Of a DNA stretch of 64,000 nucleotides, positions 15,179 through 23,855 are shown piece after piece (the first letter of the stretch is position 1; every line of letters begins with the position of its first letter). The stretch covers positions 186,001-250,000 of the forward strand of contig NZ_JFKE01000004.1 in assembly GCF_000647975.1 (NCBI RefSeq), in the 5' to 3' direction. Origin of the DNA: Actibacterium mucosum KCTC 23349. GTDB lineage: Bacteria; Pseudomonadota; Alphaproteobacteria; Rhodobacterales; Rhodobacteraceae. The position numbers and the translations under genes are program-made. Under the pieces are notes generated by a model. The model made no database searches and was not told the DNA's origin. It worked only from the letters and a program-made list of their open reading frames with translations.

Positions 15179-16855
15179 ATGTATACATACAGCGACTTCG
15201 ACCGCGCCTTCATCAACGCGCGCAACGCTCAGTTCCGCGCCCAGGTGGAGCGCCGCATCGACGGCAGCCTGACCGAGGATGAGTTTCGCCCCCTGCGCCT
15301 GATGAACGGCCTCTATCTGCAGCTGCACGCCTATATGCTGCGGGTGGCGATCCCTTATGGCACGCTGTCATCGGATCAGATGCGCGGGCTGGCCTTCATC
15401 GCCGAGAAGTTCGACAAAGGGTATGGCCATTTCACCACGCGCCAGAACATTCAGTATAACTGGCCCAAGCTGAAAGACGTGCCGGACATTCTGGACGAGC
15501 TGGCCAAGGTGCAACTGCATGCCATCCAGACCTCGGGCAACACGATCCGCAACGTCACCGCCGACCATTTCGCCGGTGCCTCGGCCGACGAGCTGGAAGA
15601 CCCCCGCCCCTATGCCGAGCTGATCCGCCAGTGGTCCACCGACCACCCCGAGTTTCAGTTCCTGGGCCGCAAGTTCAAAATCGCCGTATCCGGCAGCCCC
15701 ACCGACCGCGCCGTGACCAAGGCGCACGACATTGGCCTGCGCATGGTGAAAAACGACGCGGGCGACGTTGGCTTCGAAGTCATCGTCGGCGGTGGCCTTG
15801 GCCGCACCCCGATGGAGGGCAAGGTGATCCGCGAATTCCTGCCCAAGGGCGATCTGCTGCCCTATCTGGAAAGCGTTGTGGCCGTCTATAACCTGCTGGG
15901 CCGCCGCGACAACAAGTACAAGGCGCGCATCAAGATCACCGTGCATGAAAACGGTCTGGACAAGTACCGCGAGTTGGTCGAGGCCGAGTTCCCGCACCGC
16001 CGCGCTGCCTTTAACGGCATCGATCAGGAACTGCTGGACCAGATCCGCCCGCAGTTCAAATCGCCGTATTTCACCACGGCGCCCAAAGCCGAATTTGAAA
16101 AGGCATACGCCAAGGACCCGGTGTTCCGGTCGTTTGTGGATACCAACACCGCAACACACCGGAACGACGATTACGCAATTGTCACAATCTCGATCAAGAA
16201 ACACGGTGCCACGCCGGGCGACGCCACGGCCGAACAGATGCGTGTGATGGCCGATCTGGCCGAAGAGTTCGGCCATAACGAGCTGCGTATCAGCCACGAA
16301 CAGAACGTCGTGCTGCCGCATGTGCACAAGGCACACCTGCCGGCCATCTTCGCGCGCCTGCAGCAGGCCGATCTGGCCACCGCGAATGTAGGGCTGGCCA
16401 GCGATATCATCGCCTGCCCGGGCATGGATTATTGCGCACTGGCCACGGCCCGCTCGATCCCCGTGGCACAGGAACTGGCCGAGCGTTTTGACGCGCTGAA
16501 GCTGGAGCACGAGGTGGGCGAGCTGAAGATCAAGATCTCGGGCTGCATCAATGCCTGTGGCCACCACCATGTGGGCCATATCGGCATCTTGGGTCTGGAT
16601 CGTGCGGGTGTCGAGAACTATCAGGTCACGCTGGGCGGCGACGGTTCGGAAAACTTCGCCATCGGCGAACGCGCCGGTCCGGGCTTTTCCTATGCCGAGA
16701 TCGTGCCCGCCATCGAACGGGTGATCAAAGCCTATCTGGAAGAACGCGAAGACGACGCGGAAACCTTTATCGAAACCTACCGCCGGGTGGGCATGGCCCC
16801 GTTTAAGGCCGCGCTTTACCCCGACGCCGACAAGGGCAGGAAACATGCGGCATAA
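15179..16855 (+). CDS. cysI: Assimilatory nitrite/sulfite reductase hemoprotein
   Basis: Catalyses six-electron reduction of sulfite to sulfide using siroheme and a [4Fe-4S] cluster. The 558-residue protein carries the ferredoxin-like half-domain near its N-terminus, an internal repeat typical of the family, and the cluster/siroheme cysteines in CPGMDYC (about 412/418) and GCINACG (about 456/460). The neighbouring siroheme synthase and APS reductase favour sulfite over nitrite as substrate, and the ferredoxin-NADP reductase two genes later is a plausible electron source. The last 11 nt overlap the cysH start. Confidence 0.93.
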   Translation: MYTYSDFDRAFINARNAQFRAQVERRIDGSLTEDEFRPLRLMNGLYLQLHAYMLRVAIPYGTLSSDQMRGLAFIAEKFDKGYGHFTTRQNIQYNWPKLKDVPDILDELAKVQLHAIQTSGNTIRNVTADHFAGASADELEDPRPYAELIRQWSTDHPEFQFLGRKFKIAVSGSPTDRAVTKAHDIGLRMVKNDAGDVGFEVIVGGGLGRTPMEGKVIREFLPKGDLLPYLESVVAVYNLLGRRDNKYKARIKITVHENGLDKYRELVEAEFPHRRAAFNGIDQELLDQIRPQFKSPYFTTAPKAEFEKAYAKDPVFRSFVDTNTATHRNDDYAIVTISIKKHGATPGDATAEQMRVMADLAEEFGHNELRISHEQNVVLPHVHKAHLPAIFARLQQADLATANVGLASDIIACPGMDYCALATARSIPVAQELAERFDALKLEHEVGELKIKISGCINACGHHHVGHIGILGLDRAGVENYQVTLGGDGSENFAIGERAGPGFSYAEIVPAIERVIKAYLEEREDDAETFIETYRRVGMAPFKAALYPDADKGRKHAA

Positions 16856-18029
16856 TCTGGAAACACACCCCGTTGCGGGCCGGGTCGATGACCTGAACGC
16901 ACGGTACAAGCACCATTCGGCCCATGACGTGCTGAAACGCGCGCTGACCGACGATCAGGTTGGCCGCATCGCCATGGTGTCGTCCTTCGGGGCGGAATCG
17001 GTGGTTCTGTTGCACATGGTGTCGGTGATCAACCCTGACATCCCGGTGCTGTTCATCGACACGCAGATGCTGTTTCAGGAAACGCTGGACTATCAGCTTG
17101 AGGTGTCAAAACATCTGGGCCTGACCAATGTGCAGGTGATCCGCGCCTCGGACGCCGCCCTGGCCGCCGACGACCCCGACGGCACGCTGAACCAGCGCGA
17201 TACCGATGCCTGCTGCCACCTGCGCAAAACCGTGCCGCTGGAAAACGCTCTGGGCGGGTACGACGCCTGGATCACCGGCCGCAAGCGATTCCAGGGTGCG
17301 ACACGGGCGGCACTGGACTTTTTTGAGAACGAAGGCGATATCCGTATCAAGGTGAACCCGCTGGCCCATTGGGACCCGCAGGACATTCAGGACTATATCG
17401 TCAACAACCGCCTGCCCCGGCATCCGCTGGTGGCGCAGGGCTACCCGTCGATCGGCTGCGCGCCGTGCACGTCGAAAGTGGCCCCGGGCGAAGATCCGCG
17501 TGCGGGCCGCTGGCGTGACACGCAAAAAGAAGAATGCGGGATTCACTTTATCAACGGCAAGGTCGTGCGCGGCCCCCTGCCCAAGGAAGACCCGGTTGAG
17601 GAGGCTCTGCCGATGAACACGATTGTAACCGATGAAGGCTTTGCCAGCGACGACTGGTCGGGCGAATTCGTGGCGCTGGAAGGTCTCAGCGAAGACAACG
17701 CCGTTGCGCTGGACCTGCCGTCGGATGCCGACCCCACCGTGCTGCAGGGCAAGCTGGACGGGATCGACATGATCCGCGTGGACTTCCCCAGCTTCGCCGA
17801 TGGCCGCGGCTTTACGCTGGCTCGCTGCCTGCGCCTGATGGGGTTCCATGGCCGCCTGCGCGCCCGCGGTCACGTGATCGCCGACCAATACGCCATGGCC
17901 CGCCGCTCGGGCTTTGACGAGGTCGAGATCACGCCCGAAATGGCCGAACGCCAGCCCTGGGATCAGTGGAAGGCACGGTCAAACTGGCAAAGTCACGATT
18001 ACCAGTCGCGTTTGCGCGGCTCGGCCTGA
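16845..18029 (+). CDS. cysH: APS reductase (CysH) fused in frame to DUF934
   Basis: Residues 1-256 are an assimilatory adenylyl-sulfate reductase, which reduces APS to sulfite with thioredoxin or glutathione. They show SSFGAESVVLLH, the ITGRKR motif, and the CC (DACCHLRK, about 122-123) plus CxxC (GCAPCTS, about 205/208) cysteines that ligate the [4Fe-4S] cluster of APS-specific enzymes. Residues 257-394 form a DUF934 domain, normally a separate gene in this operon. No stop separates them, but Met257 (ATG 17613) is preceded by GAGGAGG 8 nt upstream, a strong internal ribosome site. The cell may make a fusion, a separate DUF934 protein, or both. The start overlaps cysI. Confidence 0.9.
   Translation: MRHNLETHPVAGRVDDLNARYKHHSAHDVLKRALTDDQVGRIAMVSSFGAESVVLLHMVSVINPDIPVLFIDTQMLFQETLDYQLEVSKHLGLTNVQVIRASDAALAADDPDGTLNQRDTDACCHLRKTVPLENALGGYDAWITGRKRFQGATRAALDFFENEGDIRIKVNPLAHWDPQDIQDYIVNNRLPRHPLVAQGYPSIGCAPCTSKVAPGEDPRAGRWRDTQKEECGIHFINGKVVRGPLPKEDPVEEALPMNTIVTDEGFASDDWSGEFVALEGLSEDNAVALDLPSDADPTVLQGKLDGIDMIRVDFPSFADGRGFTLARCLRLMGFHGRLRARGHVIADQYAMARRSGFDEVEITPEMAERQPWDQWKARSNWQSHDYQSRLRGSA
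17598..17615 (+). promoter_or_regulatory. Internal ribosome-binding site and ATG for the DUF934 part
   Basis: GAGGAGG at 17598-17604 is followed 8 nt later by ATG 17613, in frame inside the cysH-DUF934 gene and exactly at the domain boundary. It suggests independent translation of a 138-residue DUF934 protein. Confidence 0.55.
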
Positions 18030-18046
18030 TATAACAAGGATTGATG

Positions 18047-18892
18047 ATGAACGACGCAACCCCTGTTTCGGGTGCGGCCCGCCCCGCCCCCACCCTGCCC
18101 GATGCGCAGACCGTGACCGAGGTGAAACATTACACCGATCGGCTGTTCTCGTTTAAATGCACGCGCCCCGCGACGCTGCGCTTTCGGTCGGGCGAGTTCG
18201 TGATGATCGGCCTGATGGGTGACCCACACCCCGAAACCGGCAAGCAGAAACCGCTGCTGCGCGCCTATTCCATCGCCTCGCCCAGCTGGGATGAAGAGCT
18301 GGAGTTCTATTCGATCAAGGTGCCCGACGGCCCGCTGACCAGCAAGCTGCAGCATATCAAGGTGGGCGACGAGATCATCCTGCGCCCCAAACCGGTGGGC
18401 ACGCTGGTCCATGATGCGCTCTTGCCTGGCAAACGCATCTGGTTTTTTGCCACCGGCACCGGGTTTGCCCCCTTTGCCAGCCTGCTGCGCGAGCCGCAGA
18501 CATATGAGGATTATGACGAGGTCATCATCACCCATACCTGCCGCGAAGTGGGCGAGCTGACCTATGGCGCCAACCTGATCGAAGAGATCAAGCAGGACGA
18601 ATTGCTGGCCGAGCTGATGGGGCCGGATTTCCACAAGAAAATCCGCTATTACCCCACCACCACCCGCGAACAGAGCCCCAAGATGGGCCGCATCACCGAC
18701 CTGATGCGCTCGGGCGAGCTGTATGAAGATCTGGGCGTGCCGCCGCTGAACCCCGATACCGACCGGGCGATGATCTGCGGCAACCTGGCCTTCAACCTGG
18801 AGCTCAAAGAGCTGTTCGAGGCCGCAGGTCTTGAAGAAGGCGCCAATTCCAAGCCTGCGCAATATGTCGTGGAAAAGGCGTTCCTCGACTGA
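18047..18892 (+). CDS. fpr: Ferredoxin--NADP(+) reductase
   Basis: FAD enzyme moving electrons between NADPH and ferredoxin or flavodoxin, 281 residues as in bacterial Fpr. Motifs: RAYSIASP (FAD binding), FFATGTGFAPFASLLR (NADP site) and MICGNLAFN, with the C-terminal aromatic-poor end VVEKAFLD. Of three overlapping starts (TTG 18041, ATG 18044, ATG 18047) the last gives the best spacing to AAGGA at 18036-18040. It closes the sulfite-reduction operon and probably supplies reductant to the sulfite reductase. Confidence 0.92.
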   Translation: MNDATPVSGAARPAPTLPDAQTVTEVKHYTDRLFSFKCTRPATLRFRSGEFVMIGLMGDPHPETGKQKPLLRAYSIASPSWDEELEFYSIKVPDGPLTSKLQHIKVGDEIILRPKPVGTLVHDALLPGKRIWFFATGTGFAPFASLLREPQTYEDYDEVIITHTCREVGELTYGANLIEEIKQDELLAELMGPDFHKKIRYYPTTTREQSPKMGRITDLMRSGELYEDLGVPPLNPDTDRAMICGNLAFNLELKELFEAAGLEEGANSKPAQYVVEKAFLD

Positions 18893-19057
18893 CCCGGTCT
18901 TGGCGATCGGCCGGTTAGAGGCGCCGCAAGGCACCCCGATTTTCGCGAAGGATCGCACGCCCAGCGGTCTTTCGTGAAAAGATATTCGGGGTTCGGGCTT
19001 GACCCCCGGCGCGGAAAAGGTAGTCGTCTCGCAGAGGGAATTCTGGGGGACGAAATT

Positions 19058-19969
19058 ATGGGCAAAACGATTGCGTGCATCGGCGAAGCGATGTTGGAGC
19101 TTTCGGGAACCCCGGCCGACATCCCCCATAACCTGACCACCGGTTTCGCCGGCGATGTGATGAACACCGCCGTATACATGTCCCGCGCCATGGCCGAAGA
19201 CAACGTGGCCTTTGTCACGCTGGTGGGTCACGACGCGGTTTCGGATGCTTTGCTGTCCTTCCTTCAGGCCGAGGGCGTCGATACCGCGCTGACCGGTCGC
19301 CACGCCACCCGCCTGCCGGGCATCTACCTGATCGAAAACGACGAAACCGGCGAGCGCAGCTTTCGCTATTGGCGCGATTCTTCGGCGCCCCGGCGTCTGT
19401 TTACCGGCGAAGGCGGTCCGGCGCTGACGGATCTGACAACGGCGGACGTGATCTATCTTTCGGGCATCACGCTGGCGATCATGGCCCCCGAGGTTCGGCA
19501 AGCACTTTGCGACTTCCTGCCCGGCTATCGCGCACGTGGCGGCACGTTTGCCTTTGACGGCAATTACCGCGCGCGGCTTTGGCCCTCAGCGGCGGCAGCA
19601 GCCGAAGCCATGGCGCCGCTCTGGGATCTGGCCGATATCGCCCTGCCTTCGGTCGAGGACGAGATGGATCTTTACGGCGAAACCGCCGATGCGGTCGCCC
19701 AACGCTTTGCCGGCTATGATTGTGGCGAAGCGGTGCTGAAACACGGGGCAACCCCGCCGATCCTGCTGGAAAACCGCGTTCAGCGCGCCGGGCCTGCGCT
19801 GAACCGCGTCGACACTGTCGTGGATGCCACCGGCGCCGGCGACAGCTTCAACGCCGGGTACCTCGCGGCCCGCCTGTCGGGCGCAAAGATGGATGCCGCG
19901 GTGCTGGCAGGCCATGAACTGGCCTGTCGCGTGATCGGCCATCGCGGCGCGATCCTGCCGCGCGCCTAA
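19058..19969 (+). CDS. kdgK: PfkB-family sugar kinase, probably 2-dehydro-3-deoxygluconokinase
   Basis: Phosphorylates a sugar acid, most likely 2-keto-3-deoxygluconate, feeding the Entner-Doudoroff route. The 303-residue protein has the N-terminal GEAMLELSG block, GFAGDVMNTA substrate loop, and the C-terminal PfkB signature DATGAGDSFNAGY with catalytic Asp. The RYWR stretch (SFRYWRDSSAPRRL) is characteristic of KDG kinases. ATG 19058 follows GGGGGA; the frame extends 28 codons upstream without support. It stands alone between the cys operon and the Liv importer and ends before a GC-rich hairpin. Confidence 0.85.
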   Translation: MGKTIACIGEAMLELSGTPADIPHNLTTGFAGDVMNTAVYMSRAMAEDNVAFVTLVGHDAVSDALLSFLQAEGVDTALTGRHATRLPGIYLIENDETGERSFRYWRDSSAPRRLFTGEGGPALTDLTTADVIYLSGITLAIMAPEVRQALCDFLPGYRARGGTFAFDGNYRARLWPSAAAAAEAMAPLWDLADIALPSVEDEMDLYGETADAVAQRFAGYDCGEAVLKHGATPPILLENRVQRAGPALNRVDTVVDATGAGDSFNAGYLAARLSGAKMDAAVLAGHELACRVIGHRGAILPRA

Positions 19970-20006
19970 GCCCGCCAATACAACCCTAACCTGTCCTTTT
20001 TCACTG

Positions 20007-20024
20007 CCGCCCCCATCGGGGCGG
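20007..20024 (+). terminator. GC-rich hairpin after the sugar kinase gene
   Basis: CCGCCCC (20007-20013) and GGGGCGG (20018-20024) pair around a 4-nt loop. On the minus strand it is followed by A/T-rich sequence; on the plus strand it abuts the next promoter. It probably insulates the kinase gene from the ABC operon. Confidence 0.5.
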
Positions 20025-20053
20025 TTGACTCGACTCGTGTTTTTGCGCAACTT
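20025..20053 (+). promoter_or_regulatory. Predicted sigma-70 promoter of the Liv-type ABC operon
   Basis: TTGACT (20025-20030) is a good -35. With a 17-bp spacer the -10 would be CAACTT (20048-20053), which is weak. The TetR-type inverted repeat begins 5 bp downstream and would cover the transcription start. Confidence 0.45.
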
Positions 20054-20058
20054 ACATG

Positions 20059-20082
20059 AAACATGAATCAGTCGTCATGTTT
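20059..20082. promoter_or_regulatory. Putative TetR operator, copy 1
   Basis: Inverted repeat AAACATGA-N8-TCATGTTT (spacer ATCAGTCG) directly upstream of the substrate-binding-protein gene. An identical pair of arms with the same 8-bp spacing lies upstream of the tetR gene at 29440-29463; even the ATCA at the start of the spacer matches. A 24-bp site repeated only at these two promoters is strong evidence for shared control by the local TetR protein. Confidence 0.8.
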
Positions 20083-20097
20083 GTTTGGGAGGACAGA

Positions 20098-21267
20098 ATG
20101 AACAGATTTCTAGCAACCGCCGCCACCGCGGCCCTTTTGGCAGGTGCGGCGCAGGCCGACATCACCATCGCCCATGTCTACGGCAAAACCGGCCCGTTCG
20201 AGGCCTATGCGAAACAGTCCCATGTGGGCCTGATGATGGGTCTGGAATACGCCACCGGCGGCACCATGGAAGTGAACGGCGAAAAGATCGTCGTGATCGA
20301 GAAAGATACCCAGCTGGACCCGGCCAAGGGCCGCGCGCTGCTGGCCGAGGCTTACGGCGATGACGAGGTTGATCTGGCCGTGGGTCCCGTCAGCTCGGGC
20401 GTGGCACTGGCGATGCTGCCGGTGGCCGAGGAATACGAAAAGCTGCTGATCGTGGAACCCGCCGTGGCCGACTCGATCACCGGCGAGAACTTTAACCGCT
20501 ACATCTTCCGCACCTCGCGCAATTCCAGCCAGGACGCCGTGGCCAACGCCAAGGCTTTGGGCGGCGAGAATGTGCATATCGCCACACTGGCGCAGGATTA
20601 CGCCTTTGGCCGCGACGGCGTGGCCGCCTTCCGCGACGCGCTGGACGGCACCGGCGCCGCGATCGCGCATGAGGAATACGTGCCCACCGACACCACCGAT
20701 TTCACCGCGGCGGCCGAGCGTATCTTTAACGCCATGAAGGATCTGGACGGCGACAAGAAGCTGTTCATCATCTGGGCCGGCGGTGGCAACCCGATGTCCA
20801 AGATCAACGCGATGGACCCGGGCCGGTTTGGCATCGAGATCGCAACCGGTGGCAACATCCTTGCCGCGCTGGCCGCGTATAAAGAGCTGCCGGGCATGGA
20901 AGGTGCCACTTATTACTACTATGAAATCCCGCAGAACCCGGTGAATGACTGGCTGGTGGAAGAGCATTTCAAACGCTACGACAGCCCCCCCGATTTCTTC
21001 ACCGCCGGTGGCATGGCCTCGGGTATGGCCGTGGTCGAGGCGCTGAAACAAGCCGGTTCGGCCGACACCGAAGAGCTGATCACCGCCATGGAGGGCATGT
21101 CGTTTGACAGCCCCAAAGGCACCATGACCTTCCGCGCCGAGGATCACCAGGCGATGCAGCCGATGTATCACTTCAAGATCCGCGTCGAGGATGACGTGGC
21201 CTGGGGCATCCCCGAACTGGTGCGCGAGATTGGTATCGACGACATGGATATCCCGATCCGCAACTGA
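20098..21267 (+). CDS. Periplasmic substrate-binding protein of a Liv-type ABC importer
   Basis: A 389-residue type I periplasmic binding protein (Peripla_BP_6/LivJ-like) with a cleavable signal peptide (MNRFLATAATAALLAGAAQA). It would bind an amino acid or, given the neighbouring acyl-CoA genes, a carboxylate-type compound in the periplasm. ATG 20098 follows GGGAGGA with ideal spacing; an upstream in-frame extension would disrupt the signal peptide. It is the first gene of an operon with two ATPases, two permeases and a hydrolase, and is followed by a strong stem-loop. The substrate cannot be read from the sequence. Confidence 0.88.
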   Translation: MNRFLATAATAALLAGAAQADITIAHVYGKTGPFEAYAKQSHVGLMMGLEYATGGTMEVNGEKIVVIEKDTQLDPAKGRALLAEAYGDDEVDLAVGPVSSGVALAMLPVAEEYEKLLIVEPAVADSITGENFNRYIFRTSRNSSQDAVANAKALGGENVHIATLAQDYAFGRDGVAAFRDALDGTGAAIAHEEYVPTDTTDFTAAAERIFNAMKDLDGDKKLFIIWAGGGNPMSKINAMDPGRFGIEIATGGNILAALAAYKELPGMEGATYYYYEIPQNPVNDWLVEEHFKRYDSPPDFFTAGGMASGMAVVEALKQAGSADTEELITAMEGMSFDSPKGTMTFRAEDHQAMQPMYHFKIRVEDDVAWGIPELVREIGIDDMDIPIRN

Positions 21268-21272
21268 TCCCC

Positions 21273-21301
21273 GGCCCCGGCGCGCGACGCCTGCCGGGGC
21301 C
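21273..21301 (+). terminator. Stem-loop between the binding protein and first ATPase genes
   Basis: GGCCCCGGC (21273-21281) pairs perfectly with GCCGGGGCC (21293-21301). It lies inside the operon just after the binding-protein stop, so it probably acts as a partial terminator or RNA-stability element that keeps binding-protein mRNA more abundant. Confidence 0.65.
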
Positions 21302-21343
21302 CTTTCCCTTCCCGACGCAACCGATCCATACAGGAGCCACGCC

Positions 21344-22108
21344 ATGCCGGACGTGACACTGGAAACGCGCGACCTGACGGTGCGATTTGGCGGCCACGTG
21401 GCTGTCGACCATGTCAGCTGCCGCTTTCACGCGGGCGAACTGACTGCAATTGTCGGCCCCAACGGGGCGGGCAAAACCACCTATTTCAACCTGATCTCGG
21501 GCCAGATCCCGGTGTCCGAGGGCACGGTCCTGCTGAACGGCAATGACCTGACCCGCGCCACGGTGCCCGCGCGCACGCTGGCGGGCATTGGCCGGGCGTT
21601 TCAGCTGACGAACCTCTTTCCCGACCTGACCGTGCTGGAGAACCTGCGCCTTGTGGTACAGGCGCATCGCGGGCCAAAATTTTCGCTCTTCTCCCGCGCC
21701 GCCGCGCATGAGGAACTGACCGAGGCCGCGCAGGTGATCCTGCAACGCGTGCGGCTGGACACGATGGCCGATCAGGTTGTGACCGCGCTCAGCCATGGTG
21801 ACCAGCGCAAGCTTGAGGTTGCGATGCTGATCGCGTTGGACCCGCAGATCTATATGTTCGACGAACCCACCGCTGGCATGTCGGCTGACGAGGCGCCCGT
21901 GGTGCTGGACCTGATCGCCGAGATCAAGGCCGATACCAGCCGCACCGTGCTGCTGGTGGAACACAAGATGGACGTGATCCGCACGCTGGCCGACAGGATC
22001 ATCGTTTTGCACAATGGCGCGCTGGTCGCCGATGGCCCCCCGGCCGAGGTGATGGGCTCCGACATCGTGCGCGAGGCTTATCTGGGCAAGGAGATTGCCG
22101 ATGTCTGA
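21344..22108 (+). CDS. livG: Branched-chain-type ABC transporter ATP-binding protein (LivG-like)
   Basis: One of two cytoplasmic ATPases driving the importer, 254 residues. Walker A GPNGAGKTTYFN, a LSHGDQRKLEVAM signature variant and Walker B YMFDEPTAGMS are seen, together with the GRAFQLTNLF Q-loop typical of LivG. ATG 21344 follows CAGGAG; upstream in-frame codons overlap the preceding gene and hairpin and are not used. Its stop overlaps the next start. The LSHGDQ signature (instead of LSGGQ) is usual for LivG proteins. Confidence 0.9.
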   Translation: MPDVTLETRDLTVRFGGHVAVDHVSCRFHAGELTAIVGPNGAGKTTYFNLISGQIPVSEGTVLLNGNDLTRATVPARTLAGIGRAFQLTNLFPDLTVLENLRLVVQAHRGPKFSLFSRAAAHEELTEAAQVILQRVRLDTMADQVVTALSHGDQRKLEVAMLIALDPQIYMFDEPTAGMSADEAPVVLDLIAEIKADTSRTVLLVEHKMDVIRTLADRIIVLHNGALVADGPPAEVMGSDIVREAYLGKEIADV

Positions 22109-22823
22109 CGCCATATTGTCCCTGAAAAACGTCGCCACCGACATTGCGCAATACCACATCCTGCACGATGTCAGCTTTGACGTGCCGCGCGGCAAGGTCA
22201 CCATGCTGCTGGGCCGCAACGGCGCGGGCAAAACCACCACCCTACGCACCGTGATGGGCCTGTGGGCCGCGCGCGCCGGGCAGGTGATGTTTAACGGCGA
22301 AGATATCGCCGCCCAGCCGCCCGCGCGCATCGCCCGCAAGGGTCTGGCCATCGTGCCCGAGGATATGGGCATTTTTGGCGACCTGACCGTGCAGGAAAAC
22401 ATGGCGCTGGCCGCCGTTTCGGGGCCAATTGCCGCTGACAGGCTGGAGCTGATCTTTACCGCCTTCCCGCCCCTGAAAACCTTCTGGGACATGCCGGCGG
22501 GCAACCTGTCGGGCGGGCAGAAACAGATGCTGGCCGTGGCCCGCGCCATGGCCGAGGATCGACAGCTGTACCTGATTGACGAGCCGTCCAAAGGGTTGGC
22601 GCCCGCGATCGTGTCGACGCTGGTTTGGGCGATGAAGTCGCTGAAAGGGGCCGGCGCCTCGATCCTTATGGTCGAACAGAACTTCGCCATGGCCCGCGCC
22701 CTGGGCGATTACGCCGCCGTCATGGACGATGGCCGCATCGTCTGGACCGGCACCATGGACGAACTTGCCAATGACACAGCCCTGCAGGAAAACCTGATGG
22801 GCCTGAGCATGGAGGTCGCTTGA
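22101..22823 (+). CDS. livF: Branched-chain-type ABC transporter ATP-binding protein (LivF-like)
   Basis: Second ATPase of the importer, 240 residues, with Walker A GRNGAGKTTTLR, the NLSGGQKQMLAVARAM signature and Walker B LYLIDEPSKGLAP. ATG 22101 is preceded by AAGGAG and overlaps the livG stop by 8 nt, showing translational coupling. Its stop overlaps the permease start (TGATG). Confidence 0.9.
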   Translation: MSDAILSLKNVATDIAQYHILHDVSFDVPRGKVTMLLGRNGAGKTTTLRTVMGLWAARAGQVMFNGEDIAAQPPARIARKGLAIVPEDMGIFGDLTVQENMALAAVSGPIAADRLELIFTAFPPLKTFWDMPAGNLSGGQKQMLAVARAMAEDRQLYLIDEPSKGLAPAIVSTLVWAMKSLKGAGASILMVEQNFAMARALGDYAAVMDDGRIVWTGTMDELANDTALQENLMGLSMEVA

Positions 22824-23854
22824 TGTCACAAGCCCCCGATCACGCCCCGACGATGCAACGGCTGAACCTTGTTCAGCGCATCACCCCCTTTGTGCCCGCC
22901 CTTCTGGTGCCGCTGATCGCGCTGCTGGGCCTTCTGTTCATCCCATCCGGCAGCTCGTGGCTGACGCTGACCGTGTCCGGCCTGGCGATGGGTATGATGA
23001 TCTTCATCATGGCCGCCGGGCTGACGCTGATCTTTGGTCTGATGGATGTCATCAATTTCGGCCACGGCGCCTTTATCTCGGTGGGCGCCTTCGTGGGCGT
23101 AACCGTCCTGTTGCTGGTGCCCGGCATGACCGCCGCGCCGTCGGTGGGGCTCAACCTTGTGGCCGTGGGCCTTGCCGTCATCGCCGCCATGCTGGCCACC
23201 GGCGTGATGGGCGTTGTGTTTGAACGCGTCATCGTGCGGCCCGTCTATGGCGCGCATCTGAAACAGATCCTGATCACCGTTGGCGGCCTGATCGTGATCG
23301 AGCAGCTCATCCACGTTTTCTGGGGCCCGGATGAGATCTTCCTCACCCGCCCCGAAACCCTGAAAGGCGCGATCACTTTCGCCGGGGCCGCGCTGGAGAA
23401 ATACCGCCTGCTGGCCGTGGGCGTCGGCTTGGTCGTGTTCCTGGCCATGCGCCACGTGCTGCGCCACACCAAGCTGGGCCTGATCGTGCGCGCCGGTGTG
23501 GAAAACGGCGAGATGGTGCAGGCGCTGGGATACGACATCAAACGCGTCTTTGTTCTGGTCTTTGTCGCCGGCTCGGCGCTGGCCGGTCTGGGGGGCGTGA
23601 TGTGGGCGCTGTACCAGGAGGTCATCACCGCGCATATGGGCGGGCAGATGCTGATCCTGGTGTTCATCGTGATCATCATCGGCGGGCTCGGCTCGGTCGA
23701 GGGCTGTTTTATCGGCGCGCTGATGGTGGGCCTGTTGCAGAATTATACGGCGTTTCTGGTGCCCAAGCTGGCGCTGGTGTCAAACATTGGCCTGATGATG
23801 CTGATCCTGATGTGGCGGCCACAGGGCATGATCCCGGTTGTAAAGGCGAAGTAA
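22823..23854 (+). CDS. livH: Branched-chain-type ABC transporter permease (LivH-like)
   Basis: Inner-membrane permease of 343 residues with about eight hydrophobic segments and the family stretch GLTLIFGLMDVINFGHGAF. The GGLGSVEGCFIGAL motif near the C-terminus is the cytoplasmic loop contacting the ATPase. It pairs with the next permease to form the translocation channel. The start at 22823 overlaps the livF stop. Confidence 0.9.
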   Translation: MSQAPDHAPTMQRLNLVQRITPFVPALLVPLIALLGLLFIPSGSSWLTLTVSGLAMGMMIFIMAAGLTLIFGLMDVINFGHGAFISVGAFVGVTVLLLVPGMTAAPSVGLNLVAVGLAVIAAMLATGVMGVVFERVIVRPVYGAHLKQILITVGGLIVIEQLIHVFWGPDEIFLTRPETLKGAITFAGAALEKYRLLAVGVGLVVFLAMRHVLRHTKLGLIVRAGVENGEMVQALGYDIKRVFVLVFVAGSALAGLGGVMWALYQEVITAHMGGQMLILVFIVIIIGGLGSVEGCFIGALMVGLLQNYTAFLVPKLALVSNIGLMMLILMWRPQGMIPVVKAK

Positions 23855-23855
23855 G

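Noticed and set aside
15179-16855. Assimilatory nitrite reductase instead of sulfite reductase
   Set aside because: The motifs cannot separate the two, but siroheme synthase, APS reductase and DUF934 neighbours point to sulfite.
15368-16909. 513-codon minus-strand frame opposite the sulfite reductase
   Set aside because: Low-complexity antisense translation; the plus strand has the [4Fe-4S]/siroheme cysteines and operon overlaps.
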